A DNA stretch of 64,000 nucleotides from Taxillus chinensis (Eukaryota; Streptophyta; Magnoliopsida; Santalales; Loranthaceae): NCBI GenBank assembly GCA_023512835.1, contig CM042087.1, forward strand, positions 47,581,682 through 47,645,681. Reading direction: 5' to 3'. Position numbers and translations under genes: made by a program. The notes beneath the pieces were generated by a model. It was not told the origin of the DNA, made no database searches, and was given only the letters and a program-made list of their open reading frames with translations. Positions 37,690-49,869 of this stretch are shown here, piece after piece. How positions within the stretch are numbered: position 1 is the first letter of the stretch; every line of letters begins with the position of its first letter.

Positions 37690-37690
<1 letters not shown>

Positions 37691-38880
37691 ATTATTTATG
37701 AGCCGCGACACCAAGAAAATTAATGTTTAGTGGTCGAGTTCCACTTCCATGTATTAATTCATTTATGGTCCCCAACTTTTTTTGGTTATTTGATATGATT
37801 CTGACGTAGAGAAATTAAAAAGGTCGTTGCCAAACAAATAAAGTTTTAAAGTTTAAAATTAAAGCGGGGCGGGCGGGGGATGGGTGGGGATGGGTATTGG
37901 GTCGGGGGAAAGGGGACGTATTTATTATTATTGCGGAAATAAAATGATATGGATAGCGTTTGTTAAAATATAAATATCATTCTAATCGATTCTATATAAT
38001 ATTTTATTAATTCTGGAACTCTTTTTACTTTTATTACGATCTCTAAAATCCCTTTCAAACTCAAGTCGATAAAAAAAAACAACTTGAGTTTTGAAATCAG
38101 GTTTTAATAAGATAGAAAGACAACGATAATAATCATAATATGTTCGGTGGACGAAACAAAGAAGTAAAATAGTTTCCTGACCGACGAATTAATGAAATGA
38201 CAATTAATTTTATCATGAAAAATATAATTATGAGCAATATAAATAACCTTTCGATTGTCAGAAATTTAGAATAGTGGTAGAAAAGTGAGTAAACTCATTA
38301 CTTCAAGGAGCCAACAACGCAAGAGAAGTTTCAGCAGCGTCAGCAAGCATATATTCAACTTTGATATCAGAATAAACAACACCAATTTTCATTTGATTTT
38401 TAGCAATATTTTGAGCTTCACTCTCCTCAACTTCTTCTTAGTCAGTTTGCATTCTAGCCCAGCATATCTTTGTATGACCGACAAATACATTAATATAGTC
38501 CCTTAATAAGCTAACTAGTTTTTCTTTCAACTATGGTGATAAGGTTCTATTCTTATGTATTCGTTTGGTGCTCATATATTATTTTAAAAATATGCTTTCT
38601 TTTTAAAATAACGGGATTTTGATAATTTAAAAAATATTTAATTTTTTAAATATTTTTTTGAAATTTAAATTTTTTTTTTGTAGTTTTTACATTTATGGAA
38701 CTATATCGGATTACGATGATGAAATGCCACCAATATCACTCAAGAAAAACAAATTTTAAAGGCCAGGCATATATACTAATTTTAACATGAAGAAAACTTG
38801 GGCATTTTTAACATGGAACAGTTCTACGAATCCTGCGGAACAAAGGAAACTTCTAGCCTTTTATCGCTGGCCAGAAGGGG
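37690..38880. other. Intergenic between SEC14-like and CRL genes
   Basis: No confident gene. On the minus strand, 38300-38440 reads IAKNQMKIGVVYSDIKVEYM followed by LADAAETSLALLAP before a stop. This looks protein-like, but I cannot place it in a family and call it only a possible decayed exon. Confidence 0.35.
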
Positions 38881-38886
38881 GGTAAT

Positions 38887-41800
38887 TTATGGGGAAAACA
38901 TATCATTTGAACAAGAGGCAGGAGCAGGCTTGAACTCATATGGACCTTTTTTGCACCCCCAAACCTGCCATAAAGGAAAGTTAAGCACTGTTACAGAAGC
39001 TTTGGATTAAGAATCATTAAAAATCTCATAAATTCAGAAAAGCAAAGGTGGAGCGTATAGAAAGAAAGCTGACTTGATTCCCATCTTTGTCGGCGCCCCG
39101 ATCCCAGGTATGTATCTCATTATTCCTCAAGACTGCAACTTCTGAAGTGCATAGCTGCACCGTTCTGTCACAAAGAAAAGTTGTCATGATTGATCAGCTG
39201 TATTTAATTTCAACCGGATTCAGGAACGCTGCAAACTTCATACAAATCAAGGCACCATGTATGAAAAAGCAGCACTAAACAGTGGTATAGGGTCAGAAAT
39301 CCAATACCCATGGATTGGGGAAACCTCTGGTTGAGTTGAACCTTCACATAAACACCGTTTCCCTCGATCACAGCGTTGGAGATGAATGGTTGTCAAGTGT
39401 CCTGCAACATCCTGTGCATTCAACAATAAACTTTGAGCATAGAATATCATGGCAACAAGAGCACCCAATTTAAATATACAAAACACCATATGATCCTCAA
39501 TGGCACCAAATAGCATCATATCTAGTAGGCCAAAATGGCTGATTTGTGTTCTGAAATATTTACATTGCTGGGGGATGGAATAAGTGTGATACAATCATGC
39601 AAAGCATCAGATGCATAGTGTACCAACTAACAACATTATCATTTGACGATGATACCAAATTTGAGGCTGCAACAAACATCATGTATCCGATCATGCTAAT
39701 TCTAGGGCCTTTAAGAATATCTACATGCCAGATACAGAGTTAACGGGGTCCCACACTACCGAGTAACAACACTAGCTAGTATCTGATGCTTATTCCAAAT
39801 ACGAGGCCGCAGCACAAATCATGTATCAGATAGTGTTAAATTTAGGTATGCAGTTTCAGACCCCACGCAAATGGCTTCCTGTAGGCAAATGGCTTCCTGT
39901 AGGACCTTGTAGTGAGTGTTCTCTAAAAATACCTACAAGCTGGGTACAAAGTTAACAGTCCCATTTTTTTACTTCTCAAATATGAGGAATTTTTTACACA
40001 GAACTCATAATGATTATTTGCTCAAGAGGATACAAAACAGCCTGTGTAAGTATAAGATACCACATAATCATAGAGATTTCATATGTCCATTATAGAAGCA
40101 GTTAATTTCTGGAATCCAACCAGGTTCATTTTTATAAATCAGTGCTGCAATTGTACTTTGAATGAAGGATACCCCAATAACTTCTTCAGGAAGCGGCCGC
40201 TGGTCCTTAGGGCGATCACAGAAGTTTTTGTACTCCTCTGCATCTCTAATTGCATAAGAACTTAGCTGCACATTTAAAAAAAAATGCAGCATTCAATTAG
40301 GGGAAGTTGGATGACAATAGCTCAAAACCCAAAACAACAACCCCATTTATAACAATCATAATAAGCCCTTAAAAACACAAAAAGAGGTATACAAAATAAG
40401 TAGGACCCATATTTTTTTAATTCTAGAAACTGGAAAAAGAATATCTTTGGCATTTATTTATCTTTGAGATGAGTTTAGGAGATTGCAAAAATCTAATAAA
40501 AATTACTCTTAAATCGTGCAAGACAAACTCAAAAAGCATCAGCTGCTCTCCTAAAAATGTGATTCCTACATAACTTTGTTTGATCATAGAAGAAAAAACT
40601 ATAAAACAAAAGTATCTTCATATGCATGATATACTAACTTTCCGAATAACAAAATAATTTTCTCAAACAGTACTATAGCAGCTAACATAACAAATAGATT
40701 CGAAGATAAGCATCCCCACAGCTACAAGACAAATTATAAGTAGAATTTAGCTTTAGGACATGTGTTTTCACCCAAGAACAACTACTGCACAGGTTAAGCA
40801 GGGAAAAAAAGTTTAATAGTCTGTTATGACAATTAATATATCTTCCCAAACACAACCCGTGTAATAGCCATAAAAATGCCACTAAATACTTATCTAATGG
40901 GGAAAGGGAAGACAAAATTCAACATATGATTAAGGCAGCAACACAAGCAGTTCAATATTGAATTACAAAAAATGAGATGTTATTATAGCTGAATGGTTTT
41001 CCTCGCACTATTTCCGTAAACCATCTATCTGGCATTTATAGGTGCCTAAGATGCCAGGGTACATCAAACATAGGCGTAAGGCATCTTAGTACCCCAGCAA
41101 TGGGAATCTAAACTATCCCTTCAAAGAAACTTGGGCTATAACTTACACAACAGGATTAATTAATTGTCTAGGCACGAACAAACAGGGTACAAATGCAAGA
41201 ACAATAAATAAATGATTCCAGAGGGATTAGTTATCTTTTGGGTATTTAAATGGGAAGATTGGACATCCGACAACAAAATGCAATGTCATCGGAAATAATA
41301 ATAATAATATTATCATTATCATTACACAAGATGCTGTTAAGAAGCTGAAAAGAAAAAATAAGTTAGAATTTCAAATAGAATGGTTATAGAATCTTGCATC
41401 TCACCTCAACATCACATTTCATCTCCTTCGGACATGGCTTTACCATTAAAAATCTCTGCAACAGGAAGCTGTTAAAACTTATGACAATAATAAATAATAA
41501 GTGCCCTACATATAGATAAAACAACCGAACAGACATGAATGATTTAGAAGACAACATTTTCCTTTGTCAGTATTATTAAATAACGTACAACAGGCAAACA
41601 GGTTTACAGCAAAGACTGGGAAATTATCTGACTTCGCCATATCTTATAACTACAATCAAAATGAAATGAAAAAGTGAAAAGGAACTATATGAGGTGAAAA
41701 TCTCATATACAGTTTTGTAAAGTGGTGTTAAATTTTCCACTATCACACTTAGAAAAACCAAACTCTGCCTTGCACCAAACTCTGCCTTGCAAGTCACAGT

Positions 41801-42582
41801 TTGGGATGTCTTCAAGGAATAAAATGAATGAAGTGACGATACAATGGCTATCAGCAACATGGCCAAGCTGCAGATGTTTAGAGAGACCATTTAAAGAGCA
41901 CAACATACTTGTCTAAATGGCTTCCGAGGAGTCCTCCAGAAAGCCTGTAAAGCAAGCGGGAAAGAGGCATCAGAGAGATAAACACTTCAAAGCAACAACT
42001 GAGATTAGAGGAAAAGGCCAAGAGAGGAAAGTTTGCCAATAACACTAACATGCTCAACGTATAAAACCTTTGTACCATCCACCATATCTGCAGCAGGGCA
42101 TGTAAGCATCCTACACATATCAACTAAGTAAATAAATAAATAAATCGAGCCCTCCACATGTTTTGAGTAAATCAATAATAATACGGAAGAAGAACACATA
42201 TTATGCATAGCATACCTCAAATTAAAGTATGCATCAGGATCTTTGGATGCCTGATCCTTCGTAAACTGTAGGGACACCCCAAAATAATAACAATTTAGAC
42301 AAGCCACTACGAATTTGCACAACCAACATGACACCAAAAAGATACTACGACTCCCACTACAACAACAACAACAACATTGTTATTGATGTTTTGTTCGAGG
42401 ACTGAATGAATTACCTTCTCGCCGCTGAGGGACTGAGCGACGAAGCTAGCATGATCCCATCTGGTGGTAGACTTGGTGAGGCGCTTGAGGAGGACGGCGC
42501 CTCCGACCAACACCAAAGCCTTCATCACCGCGCCTGGAACTCGGTTCCATCCGTTTGAGTTGCTGTCTGAACCCGTTCCCAT
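38887..42582 (-). CDS. CRL: CRUMPLED LEAF (CRL) / CpcT-CpeT-type chromophore lyase homologue, with compensated indels and shortened C-terminus
   Basis: Nine exons (minus strand): 42582-42415, 42265-42216, 42110-42050, 41944-41909, 41455-41405, 40265-40173, 39411-39308, 39164-39074 and 38964-38887; all GT-AG, 243 residues, open throughout. An N-terminal membrane anchor (VMKALVLVGGAVLLKRL, about residues 19-35) is followed by the CRL/CpeT domain: STTRWDHASFVAQSLSGEK, DPDAYFNLR, LTCPAADMVDGTKVLYVEH, AFWRTPRKPFRQ, RFLMVKPCPKEMKCDVE, YAIRDAEEYKNFCDRPKDQR, LTTIHLQRCDRGKRC and NNEIHTWDRG. In Arabidopsis CRL sits in the plastid outer envelope and is needed for plastid division and normal cell-cycle control. 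Where homologues read GGFPNSWNGA, this copy reads EVSPIHGTVQ, because one base is lost in exon 7 and two in exon 8; the frame is restored. A TAA at 38887 cuts about 20 residues; past it the same frame reads SDKRLEVSFVPQDS. Confidence 0.9.
39640..39980. repeat. Diverged tandem duplication in CRL intron 6
   Basis: Blocks at about 39645-39765 and 39790-39975 share, in order, taccaaat-tgaggc-gca-caa-catcatgtat-cgat, then ctac-(t/a)gc-g(a/g)(a/t)ac-aagttaac. Within the second, an 18 bp unit (caaatggcttcctgtagg) is tandemly repeated at 39868-39903. Confidence 0.65.
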
Positions 42583-42671
42583 CCTTGTTCTACCTTAAGA
42601 ATAAGAAGCACCCATCACCTAGCTAAGCTTGTTGGCTTCTCACCCCTCTATTTCTCTGCTCATATGATAGA

Positions 42672-42711
42672 TAGGTGTGTGTGCGTGTGCGTGTGCGTGT
42701 GTGTGTGTGTT
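42672..42711. repeat. GT/GTGC microsatellite upstream of CRL
   Basis: About 40 bp of GTGTGC and GT repeats, 90-130 bp 5' of the CRL start codon. Confidence 0.85.
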
Positions 42712-42719
42712 TGAAGCAA

Positions 42720-43928
42720 CGAAAAGCAGTATTGCTGCGTAAAATCAAAACCGGAAATTTCAGGAAGAACCCAAATTAATGGGTTGTGTGACTTGTGTCA
42801 ATATGAATTTTTATTGAGATTTGATTTGACACGAAACGAAGAAAGAGACTTTTAGAGCATTCGCACAACACCTTCTATAAAATTTAGTTTTATAAAATTT
42901 ATCCCGTCATTTTTTATGGATTAGTATCTAAGTAATACCGTATAAGTAATTTGAATCATTAATTTATTTTTACTTTTTTAAAATTAAACTTTTATTTATT
43001 ATAAAGGTGATATTTAAATAAAAAATTAATATAAACAGTTAAAAATATATTTAATGTTTCAAATTAAATGTATTATTTTTAACTCAAATAATAACTTAAT
43101 AATCTTTTAATTATTTTAATAAAATATTAATATTATATTTTAAAATAATATTTTTACTATTGTTTTGTCCTCTACTCGCAAACACTTCTTACTCTAATTA
43201 TACCTTATTTCTCCTGAAATGCATTGTTGATGGGGGAAACGATTTCGACAACTCATAGAGAGGAATGCTGGTGAGGAGTGCTAGACAATCGGATCTGTTC
43301 ATCCTCTACATGCATAATCCTTTTAAAAAAGAAAAGTGGTTTAGGATGTGCCTTATCAACTGTATGCGATTTTCTTTCCTCAACCGTTAGTTTTTCTATA
43401 GTTAAGTTTTGTACGTAGTTCCTTAACAATTGGAGTAAAATCTGGTAGAGTGCTCAAAATTTTTGACTTGATTATTTATTTTTCGCTCCTTAAGGTTATG
43501 ACACTAATATTTTTCTTCAAGTTTGCAAAGGAAATTGTCCATATTTTTGACTCACTAGCTCATAAAGGGTAGTGGCAAAACTGAGGGCCTATAATTGTGA
43601 CATTTCACTTTGTTCTTGGAAACTTTAATCTCATTGGATTTTGTTAAGAATCAATCTTCTAGGAAGAGCAGTCATGTTTATAAACTCCTTGAAATCCAAA
43701 ACTATGATTCATAGGGTTGATGGATTTAGGTATGTGCTATCCTAATTGTCAAAGGCTTATAATATAAATAATAACTTTTATCCTCACAAGGAAGGAAGGA
43801 AGAAGTCTTCCAAACACACCAAATCTAGAGCTAATTTTACACCACAATAACCACATGAAAAGAGTTGTACTATATTTAGTTGCCTTTGTATAATTCGTAT
43901 TGTATCATAGAACAACCTACAAGGTTGG
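42720..43928. other. Intergenic, no gene recognised
   Basis: AT-rich to about 43200; the stretch 43200-43780 is less AT-rich but broken by stops in all frames, with no recognisable domain. Confidence 0.4.
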
Positions 43929-43933
43929 ATCCT
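43929..43933 (+). repeat. 5 bp target-site duplication, left copy
   Basis: atcct, identical to 44328-44332, abutting the solo LTR. Confidence 0.85.
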
Positions 43934-44327
43934 TGTTGGGATCATAAACAACAAACACACACAGGCAATCACAAAAAAAAAAAAAAAGAATCAGGAGATA
44001 ATACAGAGATTTATGTGGTTCGGTCAGCAAGACCTATGTTTACAGCCGCACAACAAATTTCTTTGCACTCAACTAAGGTTTACAAGTATTACAACATATA
44101 TATATAAACAGGAGTTATAAATGAACCAAAACAATGAGATTTGGGTGTCTTTCACCTTTGCACGACATGTACACGTAGCGAGCACTATATGTCATGTGCC
44201 TTTCGTGCTCACTTTGTGCATGCTCCATTCAATGAGACCCCCACTGAGGTGCTAGTGCTTTTTGGAATCTCGCAAGCAACGCAATTAAGGTCTTTGATAG
44301 TAGCTATCAAATTTCACATACTCAACA
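43934..44327 (-). mobile_element. Copia-type solo LTR, 394 bp
   Basis: It begins TGTTGGGATC and ends ACTCAACA; the TGTTG/CAACA ends are perfect inverted repeats. The 5 bp atcct flanks both sides exactly. Inside lie gtggttcgg and a TATATATATA stretch on the minus strand, matching the usual look of Copia LTRs; the element probably points leftward. No internal domain, primer-binding site or second LTR adjoins it, so it is a solo LTR left by LTR-LTR recombination. Confidence 0.88.
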
Positions 44328-44332
44328 ATCCT
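44328..44332 (+). repeat. 5 bp target-site duplication, right copy
   Basis: atcct, identical to 43929-43933. Confidence 0.85.
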
Positions 44333-46120
44333 TGCACGAAATCTTATAAATAAAAAGAGGTCAAACAAATAATTAAGAACTATGGTTATACTACTCACTT
44401 ATAAATGTAATGAGGAAGTTCAAGAAAATGAGGAGGAGACTAAGATAAGTATCATTACTAACACTTCTTTTTGTTGTACTAACTCTTTGTAATTTCCTCC
44501 ATGAAATATAATAAGATTGTGAGTTATACAAGTTTTTGTATCCTATATATGTGTATTTTAGCATTCTTAAATTGGATGAGACTGTTAGACAAGCCCTAGG
44601 TGTAAAATGGACTTTGAAACAAAATTTGATACAAAAACCTATTTGGATTATTATTCTATCTTTGAAATGTACTCCTTGATTTATTTATTCCTAGTGTATT
44701 GGTTGAATTTTTTATAAGAATGGAATTTTTAACATAGAGAAATTCTAACAACAACCGGATTTTTAGACTTTCAAACGAAGATAAGTTCCAGTATTAGGTT
44801 TACATCCCGCGAGCTTTGGAGTTGGATTATCAAACTATTGAACTCTAGTATCGAGTTAAGTTAAGCATCTAACGAACAATGATTTTGGACCTCAAGATCA
44901 AGGATGAAGTCAAATAATGTACCTAAATTGAGTACTCACAGACGATATCAAGACCTGTTAGATCAAAAATGATGTCATCTAATCAAGTCTAAGCATAGAG
45001 CTAGAGTTAAGACTAAAGAGGATCTCAAATGCCATGTTAGAGAAAAGACCCTTAATGACTTGTTAGACATGGGTTTTTGAAAGATATATTGGTAAGTAAT
45101 GTCCAAGGATCATGTTAGTTAAGATTGTTGAAAGACCGAAATTGCACTCTAACGATCTAGTCTAAGGATTAAGTCTAAAGAATAGAACAAGTGCTCAAGA
45201 CTAAAAGGCTAGTTTGTCTCAAAGATAGTGTCTGACAAACTATGACAAAAAAAAAAAGAGATCATAATCATGACTGAGATTGAGAATTCAATCAAACGAG
45301 TATTTGTCCAATTCAATGTCAGTCACAGTATATCAAGTATCAAATCAATTTAACTAACATCCACTTTTATCAAACCTATCAATGATAACATGCACCATTT
45401 CACTTGTAGATTTGGAAAATTACTATGGTGAAAAGTAACATCGTTATGTCATCATGTTAACATTGCGATTTGTTTGGAATTTGTTTAATCAATGTAAATT
45501 TGTTTAAAGATTTTAAGAGATATTTAAGGAAGAAATCACCCTCTAATATTATGACAATCCATACTTAATTACTAATTCTATCATTCGTAAAACCTTTTAT
45601 ACACATACATACAATTTTTTATAAAATGATTAGAAGATGATAATACTATTCAATGCAACTTTATTCACACACATTTTCTTCTTTCCGTTTCCTGCAAAAA
45701 CAAGACATTCTATAAAATACTAAACAAAACAAGCATTTCTTTGTATTCTCGAACAAAAAAGGCCAGTGACGGTATACAATTTTCGGAACCAAAGGCCCCT
45801 ACGAGGATTAGAGAAAATGAACTAAAGAAGTGGAGAAGAGGGAATATGAATTTGATGAAGGACCACTTAATAAAGCTTCTTTTTTTTTCCTTTTTGGTTG
45901 ATTCAATGCCTCCATTGCGACAGCCCCTACTTAACCTAAAACAACATCGTGGAAGCATGAAATCATTTTCTGTGATTCAATGCCTCCATTGCAAAATGCT
46001 CAGTGAACAAACATATATCATATGCTATTCGCTTTAAGGAATCTGCCTCATCAGGTGAAATGGGAACACGGGTATTCATTATTTCGCGTTGGCCATGAGC
46101 CTGCAGACCCATGATCCTAG
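44333..46120. other. Intergenic, no gene recognised
   Basis: No coding sequence is recognised. Near the 3' end of the SDR gene, a 20 bp word (tgattcaatgcctccattgc) occurs twice, at 45899 and 45973. Confidence 0.4.
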
Positions 46121-46885
46121 CTAGAAGCTTATTTCACGCCTCTCAGAAAAAAATTTCCCAGTCACCGGCTGGTTTGCTGGGAGCAGGGCCAGCCAAACAC
46201 CGGTGTCGGCTCCTTCTTCGGCGGAAATATTGCCAGCCCAACCAGTCATGGCTGTCTTCACCCAGCCAGGGCAGTAAGCATTGATATATATCTTCTCACC
46301 TTCTGGCCTTTCACTGAGCAGTTCCTTTGCCATTACCTTGGTGTAAGCATTCACTGCAAGCTTCGACACCGAGTAGTCTGTAAACATTTGAGGCCATCCA
46401 CCTGATTCCCAGCTCCCATCTTTCACTTGTTCAAGGAAAGTATCCACCATCCTGTCAACCAGTTCCTCGGAGAGTGAGTCCGTATCTGTTAGTTGTTGTC
46501 TTAAGGAAGCGTCGCCAATTCTCTGTCAGTTATGTAAACCCCAATATTACTTTGTCAATCAACAAACAAACTGACATGCACAGGAAATCCCGAGTCTTTT
46601 CCTAACTAAATTTTAGACCCCAACCTTAGAATCTGAGACAACTTAGTTAGTACTCAACCTGAAATTTTGAACTTCCAAAAGATATAGTGTATCTATCACA
46701 TTCGGAACAACAACATAAGACCAAGGAAACTTTATGGTGTCTCACAATGTGTGGAAACAAGATACAAATAAAAGCCTCAAACCCCTCAAGAACATGGGCA
46801 ATGTATGCATTAATGCTCTGCATTTTTATTTTAAACCCCTCCCTGCCCGAAGCCCCATTGCCAGTAAAGATGATGAACAAATGTA

Positions 46886-46935
<50 letters not shown>

Positions 46936-48358
46936 TATAGGGAAGGACCAAATATGCTTACATTTCGCTTGCCACTTATTCTGCCAAGTCGTGAACTCAC
47001 ATTTACAATACGGCCACCGTAAGCAGAAGGCTTCATTAAAGGGATCATTGTTTGAATCATGCTTTTGGTTCCATAGTAGTTGGTGGCAATAACATTCTGT
47101 GCGAACTCCAGACAGTTATCTGACCCAGTATTGAAATTGACCCCGGCATTGTTTACCTACAGAAATTGATTTTGCTTAAACGTTAGATAACACCATGTGA
47201 GCACTGCCAACTAGCTAGTATTCAGCACCTAAACATATCTTTACAAATAACATAAAACCAAACTTACACGGATCAAATGTTCTTTTCAGATTCATTTAAT
47301 ATTTATCAATATGAGACATGCAATCAGCATGGAAAGCTATCATCATATATAGTGGACATGGCAGAACAGAAAATTTTACTCACAATGAAATCAATTAGTA
47401 GGAGAAAAAAAACTGGCATTAATGACGGCTATAATCCTGGAAATAAAAATCTATTGGTACTGTGAGCGTACCAGAATATCTAGACCGCCATAGCTTTGTT
47501 TTAGCCATTCGGCAAACTGTTTCAACGATGACGGGTCTAAAACATCCAATTGATGGAAGGCTACATTTAACCCTCCTTCCTGTAATATTTTTGTTGCTTC
47601 TTCTCCAATGGCACGGTCTCTTGACGTTAGAATAACTGTCAACCCATGCATGGCAAATTGCCTCGCCAGCTCAAAACCAATTCCTCTGTTAGCACCAGTG
47701 ACTACCGCAATTGTTTCTGGGTTCCACCATCTTTGAGTAATCCAGGAAGCACAACACATTCATTAGTTGCAAATCCTAATTAATAAATTTACTGGCTGAC
47801 GGTTGAGTTAGATGTGAAAATAAACAGGCTAAAATGAATAAGAGAAACATGTAATGTAGTAGACTATTGTACCAAATTGCTTTATACAAATTGACCAATT
47901 GTACAGGCTCATCATTGATGAAAAACAACCTCCATTCCATAACAATTTAATGCAAAAGGAACTCTTAACGAGTCACTGGGCGGAAGGATTCATGCATGGA
48001 ATTCCTCATTTGGGTGCAGTTCGTTTGGGGCCAAACAAAATATGTTTGTCATCCGATAACCCCAACTGGCCCCCCCCGCAGCGCCCCCCCGCCGGCGAGG
48101 GACAAATCCTTTTTTCGTGTACGTCAACAACAATGAAGAGGTCATGACAGCATGCATGTAATGTTACAAAAAAGTTTACCGCTTCTTTGAGGAAAAAAAA
48201 AAAAGAAAACCGAACGGTTATGTGAAGAATGAACATATATGAAGTAGAGAGAGAGAGAGAGACCTCTGATGATGATCGGAATAAGGAATGGTTCTGAGGA
48301 GGGATATTTCCTGACGTCGCTTTTCTCTGCGTTCGCTGGCCGTCTCCGTTCTTCCCAT
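46121..48358 (-). CDS. Short-chain dehydrogenase/reductase, (+)-neomenthol dehydrogenase / salutaridine reductase-like
   Basis: Four exons (minus strand): 48358-48264, 47730-47472, 47156-46962 and 46522-46121; 316 residues, usual for this group, every junction GT-AG and in frame. A basic N-terminal extension (MGRTETASERREKRRQEISL) precedes a classical SDR Rossmann fold: nucleotide-binding TGANRGIG (residues 43-50), TSRD, NNAG (120-123), VNVSS with the catalytic Ser (about 172-173), and the catalytic YSVSK (Tyr233, Lys237). YCPGWVKTAMTGWAG follows, and the chain ends TGKFFSERREISF. The long insert before the active site (residues 184-232) is typical of monomeric plant SDR114C enzymes, which are NADPH-dependent ketone reductases acting on terpenoids, alkaloids or small carbonyls. 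The substrate cannot be told from sequence. The gene appears intact. Intron 3 contains a (GA)n tract. Confidence 0.93.
46901..46934. repeat. GA microsatellite in SDR intron 3
   Basis: About 34 bp of GA, about 30 bp inside the intron from the exon 3 donor. Confidence 0.9.
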
Positions 48359-48359
48359 C

Positions 48360-48985
48360 TCAACCTTCTTCCTCAAGACCCCCCGATCGACCCTGTCACT
48401 GGTTACAGAATAAAGTATATATATATATATATATATGTAGGATTTTAAGGAAGCAGCCGGCAGAGATCGATGATATATATATATATATATATATATATAC
48501 GACTGTGTTGTGTGTGTGTGTATATATATATATTATATTGTAATTGTAGTAGTAGTTGTAGTTAATTGTAATTGTATATATGAATGAAAAATTAATAATA
48601 CAAACCTCTGCGTGCGGGTGGCCGGCGGTCAGGGGTGAGGGCGGGCGAGATGCATATCATGCATGTGCTTTGAAGGTAGTTGGTGGCGCGGGGGTTTGGT
48701 TTTCTTAAAACAGAAATATGGTCTCCCAGTCCAACCGGAGCCTCACATTCTTTCGGTCTTCCACATGACTTTTTCCCTACTTTCTAAATTTACACCCTCC
48801 GTAATTTTGAGGGCATTAATTAATTCCTACCTCATTTTGTGATGCGTGCATTGGTGATTTGTGTTGTGGTGTATGTTTGTTGTTTTTTTTTATTACTTTT
48901 TTTAATGAGCCAATTAATCTTTTATTCTCTTTCATAACCCGCGCGCGTAGTGATTTTTTTTCTTTTAAATGAGAAAATTAATTAT
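48360..48985. other. SDR upstream region with TA and GT microsatellites
   Basis: TA tracts at about 48415-48437 and 48474-48500, a GT then TA tract at 48507-48533, and otherwise unremarkable DNA. It likely contains the SDR promoter; no clear TATA box can be told apart from the TA repeats. Confidence 0.5.
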
Positions 48986-48990
48986 TATTC

Positions 48991-49237
48991 TTTATAAATA
49001 AAAATAATTGTAATATTTTTCAAATGAAAAGTGTGTTGAAACTTTTTTTAAAATTAAAATTAGAATTATTATATGTAACCATAAACCATATTTTAAAATT
49101 AGGCTTTATCTCTTCGTACTTCTTCGCATAATGACCACTTAGAATACAAATAAAAATATATAATAAAAACAAGAAAATTTTTATTTATAGTTAGATTGTG
49201 CAGCACATCCTCCCGGCCTCACTGGGTTAGTATAAAT
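48991..49237 (+). repeat. About 250 bp direct repeat, copy A
   Basis: Nearly identical to 49617-49866, with only scattered substitutions and one small indel by eye. Shared landmarks are aaatgaaaagtgtgttgaaa, cttcttcgcataatgaccac and tagattgtgcagcacatcct. The copies are about 380 bp apart. Confidence 0.85.
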
Positions 49238-49616
49238 TAGGGGTGTGCATCTTACCTTCCCATCCTAACCTACCTGCTACTTATGAAAAAATTATATAAA
49301 TGAGTGGGTTGATTGAAATTTTTAATTTTTTTGGGTTGGGTTGGTTGGGTAGTGGTGAAAGTCTGGGCTGTATTAACCCGTCCTTGCGGCACCCCCATGT
49401 TATTAAAAGTAGTGGAACCTATCATTTATCATTAGGCATCGGTTTATTATTTGCTTTTACTGGTGAGGGGGCGTGTTTGAGGGGGAAGCTATAATTGTGG
49501 GGGTATAATATGATCTAATAATTAACATATTTTATTATATGTAATTGTAAATACTTGAGAAATAAAATAATATTCTTTTGATTATAATTATTTTGCAGGT
49601 TTATATGTTTAAATTA
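49238..49616. other. Spacer between the two 250 bp direct repeats
   Basis: About 380 bp containing a tggg-rich patch (49305-49365) and a 64-codon plus-strand frame that is not recognised. Confidence 0.4.
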
Positions 49617-49866
49617 TTTATAAATAAAAAATAATTATAATATTTTTCAAATGAAAAGTGTGTTGAAACTTTTTTTAAAATTATAATTATAATTATTATA
49701 TGTAACCATAAACCATATTTTAAAATTAGGCTTTGTCTATTTGTACTTCTTCGCATAATGACCACTTAGAGTACAAATAAAAATATATAATAAAAACAAG
49801 AAAATTTTTATTTATAGTTAGATTGTGCAGCACATCCTCCCCAGTCTGCACTGGATTAGTATAAAT
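49617..49866 (+). repeat. About 250 bp direct repeat, copy B
   Basis: Mate of 48991-49237. Either a local tandem duplication of a unit of about 630 bp, or the terminal repeats of a very small element; the copies do not start TG or end CA cleanly, which argues against LTRs. Confidence 0.85.
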
Positions 49867-49869
49867 ATA

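Noticed and set aside
48991..49866. Miniature LTR element (TRIM)
   Set aside because: The repeats lack TG...CA ends, and no primer-binding site or polypurine tract adjoins them.
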